NCBI RefSeq assembly: GCF_026914185.1
Contig: NC_070563.1
Location: 3,307,001 to 3,371,000, forward strand
From: Puccinia triticina
Lineage: Eukaryota > Basidiomycota > Pucciniomycetes > Pucciniales > Pucciniaceae
Reading direction: 5' to 3'
DNA length: 64,000 nt
This document shows positions 21,189 through 32,804 of this stretch, piece by piece; the stretch's first letter is position 1, and the number at the start of each line of letters is the position of its first letter. The translations under genes were made by a program, and so were the position numbers. Under the pieces are notes generated by a model that saw only the letters and a list, made by a program, of their open reading frames with translations, ran no database searches and was not told where the DNA came from.

Positions 21189-21444
21189 ATGTATAAGTGT
21201 ACTACTGTGAAACTTGGGTTGAGGCAGGTGATAGCTGGGTTACTGGGGGTGGCCGTGTGATAGGTGTCCATGAGGTGTAACTTCCACACTAGAGGGGGCC
21301 CAGGGGTGCTTCCAGTGGTGACTAGGGGTAAAATTGGCCATAGAAATTAGAATCCTTTTCTGGGTTCCATTTGATGGTATCTTGGGGCCTAGTATGAGTA
21401 TTATGTGGCATAGAAAAAACTTTTTATTTTTCCACTTTTCCGTC

Positions 21445-21551
21445 TTGGAGCCAACATCCTCCGGGAAATTGTCTTGGAGTTGGGTTAGAGACAAACCAAG
21501 TTCATATTTTAGAACCGGAGCACCTTTACTCTACCACCCAATGCCCAGGGC
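21445..21551. repeat. Left part of a dispersed repeat interrupted by an insertion
   Basis: GGAGCCAACATCCTCC ... GTTGGGTTAGAGACAAACC ... AGAACCGGAGCACCTTTAC matches 56625-56710 in order. The match resumes at 23040, after the element at 21552-23039. Confidence 0.65.
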
Positions 21552-21900
21552 CAACAGTGGGCCGCTACGCTTGTGAGCCTGAGTCTCTATAGTGACAGCA
21601 GGACACAAGAAATGGGGGACAACAGTTTGATTTCTTGGGATAAAGAAAATACAACTGTAAGAGAAAAAGAGAAAGAGAGAGAAAGAAACCAAGCAGGATA
21701 AGATAGAAGAGAAGTACTAGGTTATTCTAGTGGGAATGCACGTCCACTGGCAATGCTACTCTTCAGAAGAGTGCTGCTAATCTGTGCTAGAAGTGCTACA
21801 GCTTCCTCTCAGGAGGGTATCTGGATTAGATAAGTTTAATCCAGCCACAGTTTTTTAGACTTCTCTCTGGACAGTCAAGGTTCTTAATGGGAAACCTGAG

Positions 21901-22078
21901 GGACAGCCCTGCAACCTAGATTTTGAGGCAAAGGCCAAGTGATTATAAGGGACAGCCCTGTGATCAAGATAGAGGCAAAGGCCTGTAGAATTGAAGGGAC
22001 AGCCCTGTGATTCAAGATAGAGGCAAAGGCCTGTAGAATTGGAGGGACAGCCCTGTGATCAAGGAGGAGACAAAGCAA
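21901..22078. repeat. 48-bp tandem repeat
   Basis: About four units start with GGACAGCCCTG (21901, about 21949, about 21997 and about 22045) and continue through AGAGGCAAAGGCCTGTAGAA-like sequence. The second and third units are nearly identical. Confidence 0.8.
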
Positions 22079-22579
22079 GAAGAAAAGGCAGATCAAGCAA
22101 GACACAGAGTTGTACCTCTGAGATAATCAAGGTTCAGTGAAAGAGGTTACTTACTGTCAATATCCTAGGCGCCTGTGACGGTAGGTATACTGGGAGTAGA
22201 GTAGGCTCTTTGGTGGTGATCCTGGGGTTATCTGGGTGGTGGTTCTGGTGTGCTGAAGTCTGTAGATCCGCCTCAGGCAAGGGGGATCCTGACTACGAAA
22301 ATTTTCACAGTTTGCTTATGTAATTTACATATGTACATGTGGTTTGGCGCGCCTGGTAGCGCTGACACGTCACAACTGCGCAAGGGCGCCATAACTCAGT
22401 AACTCAGGGAAGGAGTATGGTTACAAGGAATTTATAAGTTGTAACTAGGGTTAAAATTGCATGAGGAAACAGAATATGAAGTCAAAACAAGGTTATCTCT
22501 TAAGATGAAAAATATATAAAGTAATTTATATGTAACAAAGGTAGAACAGGCAGCTTTTAGGTCAGCTGTGATGACTCTA

Positions 22580-23035
22580 AGGCTGACAACGCTAAACCAC
22601 GCTATTTTAGCCCTAACGTTTAGCGTAGCGGCAAAAAGCGCTGGCCTTTTTTGAATAGAGTTAGCGCCGCTACGCTGCGCTAATTTTCAGCGGCGCTAAC
22701 AGCATGCCAATTTTTGTTCAGCGTTAGCGCTAAACTACAGCCGCTACGCTGCGCTACGTTGCTCTAAGGCGCTTTTAGCGGAAAAAACGGCCTTTTTTGC
22801 CTCAAAAAGCGCTGTAGCGCAGCGTAGCAAACGCTATTTTGCGCCCTGCGTGCTTAGCGTTAGCGCCATTGCGCAAATCTGCGCTAACACTACGCTAAAA
22901 GCTAAAATATCTTTGCACCCTGCGCGCGTAGCGTTAGCGCAGATGCGCGCGATTGCGCTAACACTACGCTAAAAAATAATGCATTTGCGCTGCGCTACGC
23001 TACACTAACAGCTTTGTTAGCGTAGCTGACCCACT
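22580..23035. repeat. AGCGCT-rich subterminal array
   Basis: Short overlapping motifs (GCGCTAAC, AGCGTAGCG, TTAGCGC) in both orientations fill this stretch and end at the CAAC terminus. About 31070-31350 carries a homologous stretch in the same order, ending GTTAGCGTAGCTGACCCAC in both. Confidence 0.75.
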
Positions 23036-23039
23036 GTTG

Positions 23040-23310
23040 CCAGGGCCATTGGCCACTGCCCTCTGCCTGTATGGAGGGGGCAGGGAGGGGCCAACCAAGT
23101 GCTGGGTCGTTACAGAAGGACATCCCAGTTGCAAGTCAATCTGGAGGTTAGGTTTAAAGTGAGGTGTAGATTTCTGTCTGCATGTGCTTAAAAAACCTTG
23201 AATGCAAGGTTGGCCTAAGGTTTGGTGTGAAGGTTAAATTAAAGTTAAGTACATAGCAAAACCGGAAAATTTGAGAAAAATCCAACAATTCTGCAAAACA
23301 CAGTATATAT
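23040..23310. repeat. Right part of the dispersed repeat
   Basis: CAGGGCCATTGGCCACTGCC, GGCCAACCAAGTGCTGGGT, AAAGTTAAGTACATAGCAAA and ACCGGAAAATTTGAG match 56725-56945 in order, completing the copy that starts at 21445. Confidence 0.7.
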
Positions 23311-24054
23311 TACTGTAACAGATTTTCCGGTCCAAATGTTGGCTGGGAGAGTTTTTTGAAAATTCACCTGGGGGATAAGGGGTTGGGGTCGGGCAGCCGC
23401 ATGGGTCTGAGTTAAGGGTTTTTGAGTGGGTTGTCAGTTGACCCTCTATGAATGGGAAAGCCCGGGAACTGTAAGTATCTCGTCGCCACAAGCCGCTGTG
23501 ACGAGTGTATGAGGGTACATACTGGTGTGATGGAGGATGTTTTCACAGTGCGAATCTGAATCTCTGATGGCCTCGAGAAAATACAGGCAAGTGTGTCTGG
23601 GATCGGGAAGAGCACGGCTGAGCTCGGGCCGATTGGGATGTCCCTCTTAGAGAGCCCTGGAGTCCCTGCGCTGACTCATCGAGTCGCAGTGGCACGATAA
23701 GCTTTTTTCTCCGCTGCTGATGGGTTTGAGTGGCGGAGCTTTTCTTTGATGCTGGTTGGTCATCTCTTCATAATCTGGCATGTGATTGTCGGGATGGGTG
23801 CATAAGATAAACCAATATCTAAACCCATAATCGGGTGATCTCAACCAAAAATGGCAGATTGAGTTATTTCCGCTGTGAATGGTAAACCCATATGATTATG
23901 TCCATCTGCTGTGATATCCAAACCCAGCTATGTACATACATACATAACCCAGACGATCTCATTCTCGATCGGAGTCAGTCAACTCAGCCCAAGTTCCAAC
24001 CCAGCTCGCTCTCCTTCGACTCTCCGACTAACACCAGCCCATTCACCCCAAACG
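23311..24054. other. Upstream region of the OPT gene
   Basis: No gene is seen. It is presumably the promoter and 5' untranslated region of the OPT gene at 24055; tandem CATACATACATA lies near 23936. I see no clear TATA box. Confidence 0.4.
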
Positions 24055-27000
24055 ATGTCTCCCTCGCTACTGCCATCCGAACAACCCAGGGACCAACTAC
24101 AAGCTCACGAGCCACTCATCAATCTGCCATCCTCAAGCTCAAGCCAATCCGATCTCAGTCTAGACAATGAACACGCCCCACCACCCTCATTCACCATTCG
24201 CTCGACCTTCGCCGGGATCCTCATCGGCAGTCTGCTCGCCTTCACAAACATGTACTTTGGCCTACAAACTGGTCAACCAACCTTTTACCAGCGTCAACCC
24301 AGCCTATTCCAGTCACTAACCTGCTTCCTCTGTTTCCACAGGCTGGATCTCAATGATGTCGCTACAATCGAGTCTTCTCGGCTATGCTGCTTTCAAACTC
24401 CTGCCCAACTTCCTCAACTCGACCCCTCTCTCAGTCGCAGAAAATGTCAGATCTCTCTCTCTCTTCCCTTCTCATACTTGTGAAAATAAAAGTAGCAGAG
24501 CATGCAGATCCATATCACGCCGAATTTTCAGGCTGAAATTGGCCGATGAAAACGACAGGTATTACTGCAAACCACTTCGACCGCCGTGTGTGCAATGCCC
24601 CTGACTGCCGGCCTCATCGGGATCATCCCCGCCCTCGCCCAACTCAACCTGGAATCTGATGGATTAGCACCCATCACATTTTCACCCACGGCCTTGATCA
24701 CTTGGTGCTTTGCCATCGCTTTCTTTGGGTGAATACATATATATATATATATACATATATCTACATATCTTCCTACTTACCTACACGGATAAAACCAAGT
24801 TTCTAAACACTAACCCCGGATTCGGTAACATGATTTTCGTGACGATCCTGCAGTGTCTTCTTGGCGATCCCGCTACGAGAACAAGTGATCATCAAAGAAA
24901 AGCTGCCATTCCCCTCGGGCACCGCCACCGCTCAAATACTCGCCCTATTACACCAGAAACCGATGCTCTCTCAATCTCCACCGAATGGATTGTTCGTCCA
25001 GCCTGCGTGCTCGCCCGAACCCTTGGGCCAATTCCATCCACAGCAATGGAAATTGCTGATATCCACTTTTACGGCTTCGATCCTTTTTAGCGTACGTCTG
25101 TGCGTATGACTATACATCTATCTACAGCCTCTCCACAACCAGGCTGTTCAAACAAAACTCGAAATCGGCATTTGACTCACCTCCATTCTCTTTATAGATA
25201 ATATCCTTGGGATTCCCAGTCCTATATGCTATGCCTGTCTTTGACGTTTTTGGCCCATTGGCTCATGATTGGTCATGGTGGTTAGTACTCGAGCTGCCTT
25301 TCCAATTCTTGATGTCATCTCCACAATACATATGGTGTTTTTGATTAAATTCATTCTTCAGGTTTACGCCTTCATTTGCGTTTGTAGGACAAGGAATAAT
25401 CATGGGATTTCATACGGGCTACAGTATGATGTTCGGGATGTTGTTCGGATGGATGTTTTTAGGGCCATTGGCTGTCAATCTGGGGTGGACTACTCCTGAG
25501 TCGGTAAAGAGTCTGCTGCCTTTTTTTCTTTTGACTCGTTAGACGGGTGATTTGCCAATCCTGAAAGTGCCTTGTTCTCGCTCGTTTCACTCTTAGGTTG
25601 GATACTGTGGCCGGCATTATCGATCATGATCGTTGAATCATTGTTCAGTCTCCTGGAGTTCACTATCAGCCTACTGAATCTACAATCAACTAGATCGCAT
25701 TACTCTCCAGTGGCAACCGATGAAAATGATCTACGCGAACGGAGGGGCAAAGGGACAACACTCTCCATCAGCTTCAAGACGGCTACAATCGGATTCTCAC
25801 TCTCATGCCTGGTTTGTGTACTCATCATGGGCGTCTTGTTCAAGGAGATCAAGTGGTGGGCGACGGTCGTTGCATTGGTTTTAGCTTCAATCTTCAGTCT
25901 ACTAGGGTCAGTTAATTATCATTCCGGTCATTTGGGGGCCCAAACTTTCGCGAAGATGATGATTTAATGTCGAGCTAAAGTGGAATGTTTGTAAAAAATA
26001 ATCCAGAGTAAGGGCACTTGGCGAAACAGATCTCAATCCGGTATCTTCAATCGCCAAAATCTCACAGCTAGTATTCGGAGTACTACAGCCGCACAACATG
26101 GTTGCTAATCTGATAGCGGGCGGGATCAGTGAAGCTGGTGCGATGCAATCCGGCGAGCTTATGCAAGATTTCAAGACGGCTCAGCTGCATGGAGTCGATC
26201 CAGCCAGCATGTTCTATGGCCAGGTCAGATCTCAACAACTGATTATTAAAAATCTAGATGTCTAATCTGCCAATTATTTTCGTTGAATCTGTAGATGATC
26301 GGCTCTTTTGTTTCGGTGTTTGTGTCCAGTGGAGCTTACATACTGTATAGCAGAACTTATGCCCTGCCTAGCAGTACGTTCCCAGTTCCTACAGCTGCAA
26401 TATGGTAAATTATACACTCAAATCACTGTGAGAGACTAAATTCATTCGAAGAAAAAAGCTGACGGCTGATCGGGTCTTTTCAGGCTGAGTTTAGCTCGCT
26501 TGCTGAATGATGGTGAGTTACCTGAAGGAAGCAGAATTATGATGGTGATCTCGGGATTTGTATTCTTTATCGTCGGTGGGTGCAAGTTACTGTTCAAACG
26601 GAGCGACACTCATTTCAGTCTTAGAATCATCACCAAATTCAAACACCACCCTTCATCTTGGTTCTTGCCGTCAGGGTAAGACACCCCCATCTATTGATAT
26701 TTTGTGTCTTGAGATGATCGGCCAAGCAAGTTGAACTAATTTGCTTTCAATTATCCCGCAAAAAAAAACATTAAATCAAAAGAATTGCTTTTGCACTTGG
26801 GATGATCAACACGCCCTCATTTTCGATAGCCCGATTCATAGGCGGCCTGATAGCATGGAAGGTTGAACGACGGCGGAGTCTCAAGCACGAAGGTGGAGGG
26901 ACCACGGGACGCGATGAGAACTACGATTCGGGCCGGATCTGGCTGATCATCGTCGCCACCGGCTTCGTCTTGGGCGAAGGATTTGGCAGCATCTTCAACC

Positions 27001-27086
27001 TCGTCCTCAAATCTTTCTTCCTCTTCAAACCCATCTCTTGTTGGGGCTGTGGACTCGGTGGAGGCGGTTATTGTCCTGGTTGTTAG
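24055..27086 (+). CDS. OPT-family oligopeptide/metal-chelate transporter
   Basis: The start ATG at 24055 gives MSPSLLPSEQPRD and a short Ser-rich cytosolic N-terminus. Helix 1 contains FAGILIGSLLAFTNMYFGLQTGW, a hallmark of OPT proteins (proton-coupled uptake of small peptides or metal chelates; the YSL-like clade is my best guess). Later exons carry STAVCAMPLTAGLIGIIPA, IPLREQVIIKEKLPFPSGTA, SFAFVGQGIIMGFHTGYSMM, GWILWPALSIMIVESLFSLL, LVFGVLQPHNMVANLIAGGI, SEAGAMQSGELMQDFKTAQL and SGIAFALGMINTPSFSIARF. The first exon is 24055-24271; about ten introns split the rest. One TA-repeat intron lies at 24730-24850. The join near 25505-25605 does not resolve with two canonical introns, so a small frameshift is possible. 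The stop is at 27084-27086. Confidence 0.85.
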
Positions 27087-27697
27087 AACGACCTTCACTC
27101 TTCTGCTTCTCGTCTTCCCTTCCTAATCTTTATTTTTCACCCTTCTTTCGGAAATCAGTGGATACGCTTCTTTCTTTGTTCTTACTGTCTTTGGGCCCTT
27201 TTTTTAAGGCTTATTTATACATAGATGGTTCATTTTGTTTTTGGGCTAGCTGATAGAGCTGTTGTTTTATGTTGTGCCTTTCTTTCTCACTCTCCACCCG
27301 TCATTTACATTCTTCCTGACCAAGTCATCTTCTTTCTATCCTTGGTTCTTCAAGCATCCACGCACATCATATAACAAGACCACCACATCCAATTGTCCAC
27401 ATTTCTTGGTTTTGTTCTTTCTGTATTCTGTTTAGTTTGTCAATTATTTCTTTTTTTGGATGGATCAAAATAAGACTACTTCTCATTTGTATTACAATCA
27501 ACATGCTATCTTGGCTCTTTGTTTTGTGTGTCCCTTTTTTGGTAGTACTAGTAGATGAATGGATGTATCAAGTGTAACATGGCCTGGACTGGATACCTTG
27601 TTTCTTTCTGCTCTGATAAATTCTCTGGTAGGTGTGACTATGACAATAGCTTAACAGGGAATCTCCCCTGCAAGAGGTTAATGTATAATCTTGCTGG
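27087..27697. other. 3' flank of the OPT gene
   Basis: Pyrimidine-rich sequence with several TTTCTTTC tracts, probably 3' untranslated and intergenic DNA. It ends at the 7-bp duplication of the next transposon. No gene is seen. Confidence 0.5.
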
Positions 27698-27710
27698 CGG
27701 CTGGCAACGG

Positions 27711-28065
27711 TGTAAGCGCTGCGCAGCGCTAAAAAAAGCGCAGATATAGTGCAGCGCAGCGCGACCCCGCCACAGGGATATCCTAAATAGCGCGAGCGGT
27801 AGCGCATCCCGCTATCGCTAGCGCTATAATTAGCGCTTAGAATTTCCTCCCAGATCCGCGAAGCGCAAGCGCAGCGCAAAAATCAGCGCTATCGCTAAAA
27901 AACTGCGCGGGAAAAGCGCAAGCGCGAGTCAGCGCGCTACATGATTGCTAGCAGCGCGCTTCACGCTATCTCCGCGCTGCATATTCCACAGCGCCTAGTT
28001 AGCAGCGCCTTTCATGCTATTTCCGCGCTGCGTATTCCGCAGCGCCACTATCGCCACGCTGTGCA
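27711..28065. repeat. Left AGCGCT-rich subterminal array of hAT-2
   Basis: GCGCTGCGCAGCGCTAAAAA, TAGCGCGAGCGGTAGCGC, GCTAGCGCTATAATTAGCGC and TAGCAGCGCGCTTCACGC illustrate dense overlapping palindromes. Two roughly 60-base units (GCTAGCAGCGC...CTGCATATTCC) are tandem near 27950-28040. Confidence 0.75.
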
Positions 28066-30689
28066 TCATTGGCCTTAATTGGAACTCCCCGGATGAACTA
28101 GGTTTGCATATCAGGGCTGATGATACCGGTTACATTGTGAGATAGCTAAAGATTGCACCCTGAGATACCGCCTACACCCCATACCCGGCTCTGCATTCTC
28201 CTAGTTGATATCCCCTGTACTTCCCTTCCTCCAACCCCGTCCAAGATAGCCATGGCGGTGGTAGGGGAAATAGAAGAAGACTAATTCTGTTCGCCATGAA
28301 TCCACTCGTCTGCGCACACCTATCTCCCGCCCTGGTTACATACCCACCTCCCAAGATTCTCGCTGTGCCATTATTGCCCCAAATAACGCCAAGAAGAAGA
28401 AGAAAGCCCCCGCCACTGTGATCGAGGTCCACGATTCATCCAATAGTGAATCTGAACCGGATGATGTCACTGATACTGCTACCAAATCTGGTCAAGACAG
28501 TAAAAGCAAGGATGGTCGACAGGTGAGTTGATCACAGATGGACTAATGAGAAATCCATATTGTCTTTTTTATTATATTTTGTCTCATTCTGAAATATTTC
28601 TAATTCTAGTTATTCTTGGGGGTGACACAAGTTTCTAAATGCACTGGGAAGAAAGTTTGAGTAGATACCGCACAGGACTCTGATGATGCAAATTCAAAGG
28701 TGACTGGTTTGAAAAAGGAAGATAAAGATATTGACAAGGATGGATATCAGCGTATTAGGCTGTACTTCTACCCTCAGGGAGAAGGGCCAAAGCAGGCAAG
28801 TTTGTTCTAATATTTTTTGAAATGGCAGTGAGATGGTGTAACTGATCAGATTGATAATATCCCTTTAACCACAGGAGGCTGGTTCTGATGCATTCACATG
28901 TCAATGGTGCCCCAACCAATTCAAAGCATCATCCCAATCAAATTACAACCTCAAAAGTCATAGGGATGGTGCCACTTGCGGTAATTCTCAACCCCGACCC
29001 GCCTGTCCTGGTCGTGCAAAGGCCATTGAAGCTGGAGCCCTAATTCCCCCAACTGCTGTTGAGATCGCTTTGGAAAAGTTCAAAGAAAACTCGTCCGGAT
29101 TGGGTACTCTGATTGCCTACACGACAAAAGGCAGATTCAACAACAACACTTTGAACAAACTTCTGGTTGTCTGGCTTATCCAACAGTCTCTTCCTTGGCT
29201 CAGAATTGAAGATTTTCTCTTGTGGGTTTGTTTTGACTTTTGTCTCAGCAACACAGTATTGGATTCTCATGTTTGGGCTGCTTCACATGCCCATCAACTC
29301 TACATGGAGCAACGCTCCATGGTCATCAAGGATATCCTTGTATGTATCTTCATTAATTTATACCCCGATATGAGCCGTCTTCCACTGATGTGAACTCTTA
29401 TTACAGGAGTCAGACTCAAAAAATATCAATTGTATCTGATGTGTGGACCACCAAGGGCAGCCACAAAGTGTTTCTCGGTATAACCTGCTGTTATATTGAT
29501 CAAAACTGGAAGTATGTATGCCGACATCTTGCTATCAAGTATGTATCATGGCATCACAACGGCAATTATTTGGCCACCCCATTTGCCAATGTGCTAGTCA
29601 AGCACAATCTGCATCATAAGATAAGTCTTTTGACTTGTTTTGACTGCTTTGCTATTCATCATATGTTAAAGTAAACTAACGCTACTGAGACTCCATTAAT
29701 ACATCTTTGCCCAGACAACTGATTCAGGAAGCAACAATTTCACAATGGCACAATGGGTAGTGGCCATATTTTGTACTGTTGATTCAACCGATTGGGATGT
29801 TGCCAGCAATCATCACCGATGTATATGCCATGTGATTGCGTTGATCCTGGGAGCCGTATTGAAGGCGCTGAATCTCTCAAAGCAAATGGCTCGGCCTGAA
29901 AAGACTGATAAGTATTTCCCGGTTCTTGGTAGCATTGCCGAGGAGGATGAGACTGCCGGGAACAAAAAAGAAACTGAAGATATAGTTGAGATTACACCCG
30001 AGCTCTCTGAAGACGAGGATATTGATCCTGATGATGCCAAAAAAGCATCTTCCCAACCCGGATGGGAGAATGAAGATCAGGCTGAGGATCTCAACAATGA
30101 TGAATTGGGTATTGGTTTCACCTTAAAAAAGGTAAGTAGGAGTCGGACTGTTTGCTTGCACAACACCAATAAATTATCAAGCTGATATCAAGTTACGGTA
30201 GATTGACTACATATGCTGTAGGATAGCATCCTCCTCTCAAAAGCAGGCCGAGTGGAAGCTATGGGCTTCCAAGCTGGGCTACAAAGGTTGTGGTGTCATC
30301 GGTGGGTACGGAATACAATGGAATATAGCTTACAACAGTCGTCAGCGGGCTTACGAGGGCAGGAAGGTCTGTAAATCCAATGATCTAAACTGATTTGATG
30401 TTACACAATTCCTTACCTACCATAATTATCTCTTCAGGTGATAAAGCAGCTCCTTGATAACGAGTTCAAAAGCTGCATAGGTAAACCATCCAAGAAAAAC
30501 TTCTTCCAGTCCTACAACTTGACAACAAACAAATGGGAGGATATAAATAAGTTGAACAGTGTATTGAAGGTCAGCGTTTATTTTATTTATAGTGGCCTTA
30601 ATCATTACTGATTTCAATTTGAGTCAAATTCTACAGGATTTCTTGGAGCTGACTAAACGGATGGAGGGTGACAGGCCCAAATTACCAAT

Positions 30690-31547
30690 CAAAGACTAGC
30701 ACAGTGGTATTCGAAATGTTTTTTGGGACCTTTGAATACTGATTTGTCAAATATTTGAGTATTCGGAGATAATTGACGGAAAAACTTCCAAAATACATTA
30801 AAAAACCAAAAATTACATTTTTTGTGTTTTTGACTTCTTTTGGCCCATTCCTGGGCCATAAATTTTTGAGGAGGTCATCTGTCAAAAATATCATGGTGCC
30901 AAAGACGCTTACAATATTGCCAGAGGCGGAGGCATATCTCATAATGGCGGACGCACTATTCAGAGTGCCGGACACACTTTTGATAGTGACAGACACACTT
31001 TTGATAGTGGCAGATGCACTTTTGATAGTGGTGGACGCACTTTTGATAGTGGCGGACGCAGCGTAGCGCGCGCTCTTTTGCACCCTGCATGCTTAGCATT
31101 AGCGCAATTGCGCGTATCTGTGCTAACGCTATGCTAAAATCTAAAATGTATCTGTGCTAACGCTATGCTAAAAGCTAAGATAGCTTTGCACCCTTTGCGC
31201 GTAGCGTCAGCGCAGATGTGCGTGTAGCGTCAGCGCAGATGTGCTCATAGCGTCAGCGCAGATGCGTACAATTGTGATAACGCTACGCTAAAAAAGAGCG
31301 CATTTGCGCTGCGCTACACTACACTAAAAGCTATGGTTAGCGTAGCTGACCCACTTTTGGGCCTTTTCAAACTCATCTGGGGCCTTTGGGCCCCAGAAAA
31401 GCTTGCATTGGCCCTCTACGCGCCCCTTTGAGCCATTATTTGAATTTATTCAAATCTTCAAGCTTAAATTTGCCCAGGCATTATTTGACTCAAATCAAAT
31501 ACAAATACAAATACTCAAATTGATTTGATTCAATGTGCTAGTCTTTG
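30690..31547. mobile_element. 858-bp non-autonomous hAT element nested in hAT-2
   Basis: Perfect 14-bp inverted ends CAAAGACTAGCACA are flanked by identical 8-bp repeats TTACCAAT (30682-30689 and 31548-31555). Removing the element and one repeat rejoins the host exon as CCC AAA TTA CCA ATG ATA ATC. It has no transposase. Its interior includes a 21-bp tandem repeat (30945-31065) and a stretch at 31070-31356 homologous to the right subterminal part of the element at 21552, so it is itself a composite. Confidence 0.93.
30945..31065. repeat. 21-bp tandem repeat
   Basis: About five units of CACTTTTGATAGTGGYGGACG, diverging toward the left, lie inside the 858-bp element and abut the AGCGCT-rich stretch. 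Confidence 0.8.
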
Positions 31548-32479
31548 TTACCAATGATAATCTACGAATACTTGCGAGTTATTGATTCCTTGGAAAAGAA
31601 GAAAGAAGCGGCAATCTCAACCGCACTTGAACCGATGTTTACCCCGATGCTCAAGGTGACTAAGAAGTACCTTGACCTGTCTCTAGCGTGCAACACGGTC
31701 ATCATCGCCACTTTCTTACATCCGGAATGGCGTATGATGCTGTTCACAATGCGACTCAAGACACACTTTGCACGGATCACCAAGTTAATCCAGAAAACCT
31801 TTGATGATCGCCAGTCATATCTCAAGTCAATACAACCAGAATCAACTCCTCCAAAGACTACCCAATCAGATCTCAATGCAACCCCTACAGATTTGGAAAC
31901 CGACGGGGATGATTTTAACTACTACCCTACTACTTCAACTACGATAGAGATCAACACCGAGCTCAAGCGCTATAACAAGGGAGACTTTCCAATGGCGAAG
32001 AAAGGTGATGTTCTGGGCAGGTGGAAGGTGAGAATCTGCATGTGGTGTTTGCATGGCATAGTACATTTTACTGATTTAGCTTCGATTGGGCTCCAAGCTG
32101 CATTCCAAGGACTTCCCCGTTCTAGGATCTCTGGCAAGAGATTACCTATCCTGCCCGGCAAGCTCGGCTAGCGTGGAGCGAACCTTCTCGGCAGCCGCAA
32201 GGGTCTGCGGTTCTGGTAGGTCAGGACTGGCTATACGAACAATCGAGAGGTGTATAAGCAGCCACATGTGGCTGCGTAACGGGGTGAAACTAGCGGGGTC
32301 TTTCTCGGATTGTCAAGATGTGATCAACAGCTCCGAGCAAAGCATCAAGTTTCAAAGGTACAAAAACAAGTGTATCCAGAAATGCCGAGCCTCTAGGTCT
32401 TAGGCTTCTCTTTTTACTTTTTTACCTCATTTTCCTGTCATCTGAAGTCTCTGCAATGAAGCAAGAGATTTGCTGCGCC

Positions 32480-32790
32480 ACTTTGAGCGCTTAGCGCTAT
32501 TTTTAGCGGTTAGCGCTATTTTCACTGATTTGTAACTTGAGAATTAAATAGCGGGTAAATCCCGCTATTGCCGGGCTTTATTTAGCGCGAAGCGCGCTTC
32601 ATCCGCTAAAATGCAGCGCCGCAGCGCTAAAAAAACCCTGATTTAGCGCGCTACCAATGTGTGATTTTTCCACTTGTGGCCAGATAGCGGCAGCGCTAGC
32701 GGGCCTTGCGCTACAAGAAAGCGCAGCGCAGCGGCTCGAAAACCCGCTGCGCTACCCGCTTCGCTGCGCTATGGGTAGCGCAGCGCTTAC
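32480..32790. repeat. Right AGCGCT-rich subterminal array of hAT-2
   Basis: GAGCGCTTAGCGCTATTTTT, TAGCGCGAAGCGCGCTTC and GCGCAGCGCAGCGGCTC are examples of the palindromic motifs that fill the last 300 bases before the right end. Confidence 0.75.
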
Positions 32791-32804
32791 ACCGTTGCGG
32801 CTGG

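Larger units (their letters stand above)
21552..23039. mobile_element. 1.49-kb CAAC-type element (hAT-like, 7-bp duplication)
   Basis: The left end CAACAGTGGGCCGCTACGC and the right end (reverse complement CAACAGTGGGTCAGCTACGC) are inverted repeats. The 7-bp sequence CCAGGGC lies immediately outside both (21545-21551 and 23040-23046). The interior has a 48-bp tandem repeat near 21.9 kb and a dense array of AGCGTAGCG/GCGCTAACGC motifs from 22580 to the right end. There is no transposase. The uninterrupted form of the host repeat exists at about 56625-56945, which gives an independent empty site. Confidence 0.8.
28270..32403 (+). pseudogene. hAT-2 transposase, broken by a nested element
   Basis: An open N-terminal segment near 28270-28522 is basic and then acidic; I could not fix its start codon. 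A TGA lies in the best frame near 28658. From 28875 a BED-type finger is readable (FTCQWCPNQF ... YNLKSHRDGATC), then LVVWLIQQSLPWLRIEDF. Catalytic motifs are IVSDVWTTKGSHKVF (Asp, about 29420), TTDSGSNNFTMAQW (Asp, about 29716) and SSASVERTFSAAAR (Glu, about 32172). HRCICHVIALILGA and an acidic stretch lie between. The coding exon is split after RPKLP at 30689 by an 858-bp element and resumes at 31556 with IIYEYLRVIDSL. The C-terminal dimerisation region ends at the stop before 32404. The gene was probably functional before the insertion, apart from the unresolved N-terminus. Confidence 0.8.
27705..32797 (+). mobile_element. hAT-2, CAAC-type hAT transposon with nested insert
   Basis: The left end CAACGGTGTAAGCGCTGCGC and the right end (the same 20 bases as reverse complement) are inverted repeats. 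CGGCTGG lies outside both ends (27698-27704 and 32798-32804), a 7-bp duplication. Eight bases (GCGGCTGG) match only if the terminal C:G pair is dropped on one side. Both subterminal regions (27711-28065 and 32480-32790) are packed with AGCGCT motifs. The interior encodes a hAT transposase on the plus strand, interrupted at 30690-31547 by another element. Without the insert it would be about 4.2 kb. This is the only CAAC-type element here that still contains a transposase, so it is the candidate source for the others. Confidence 0.88.
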
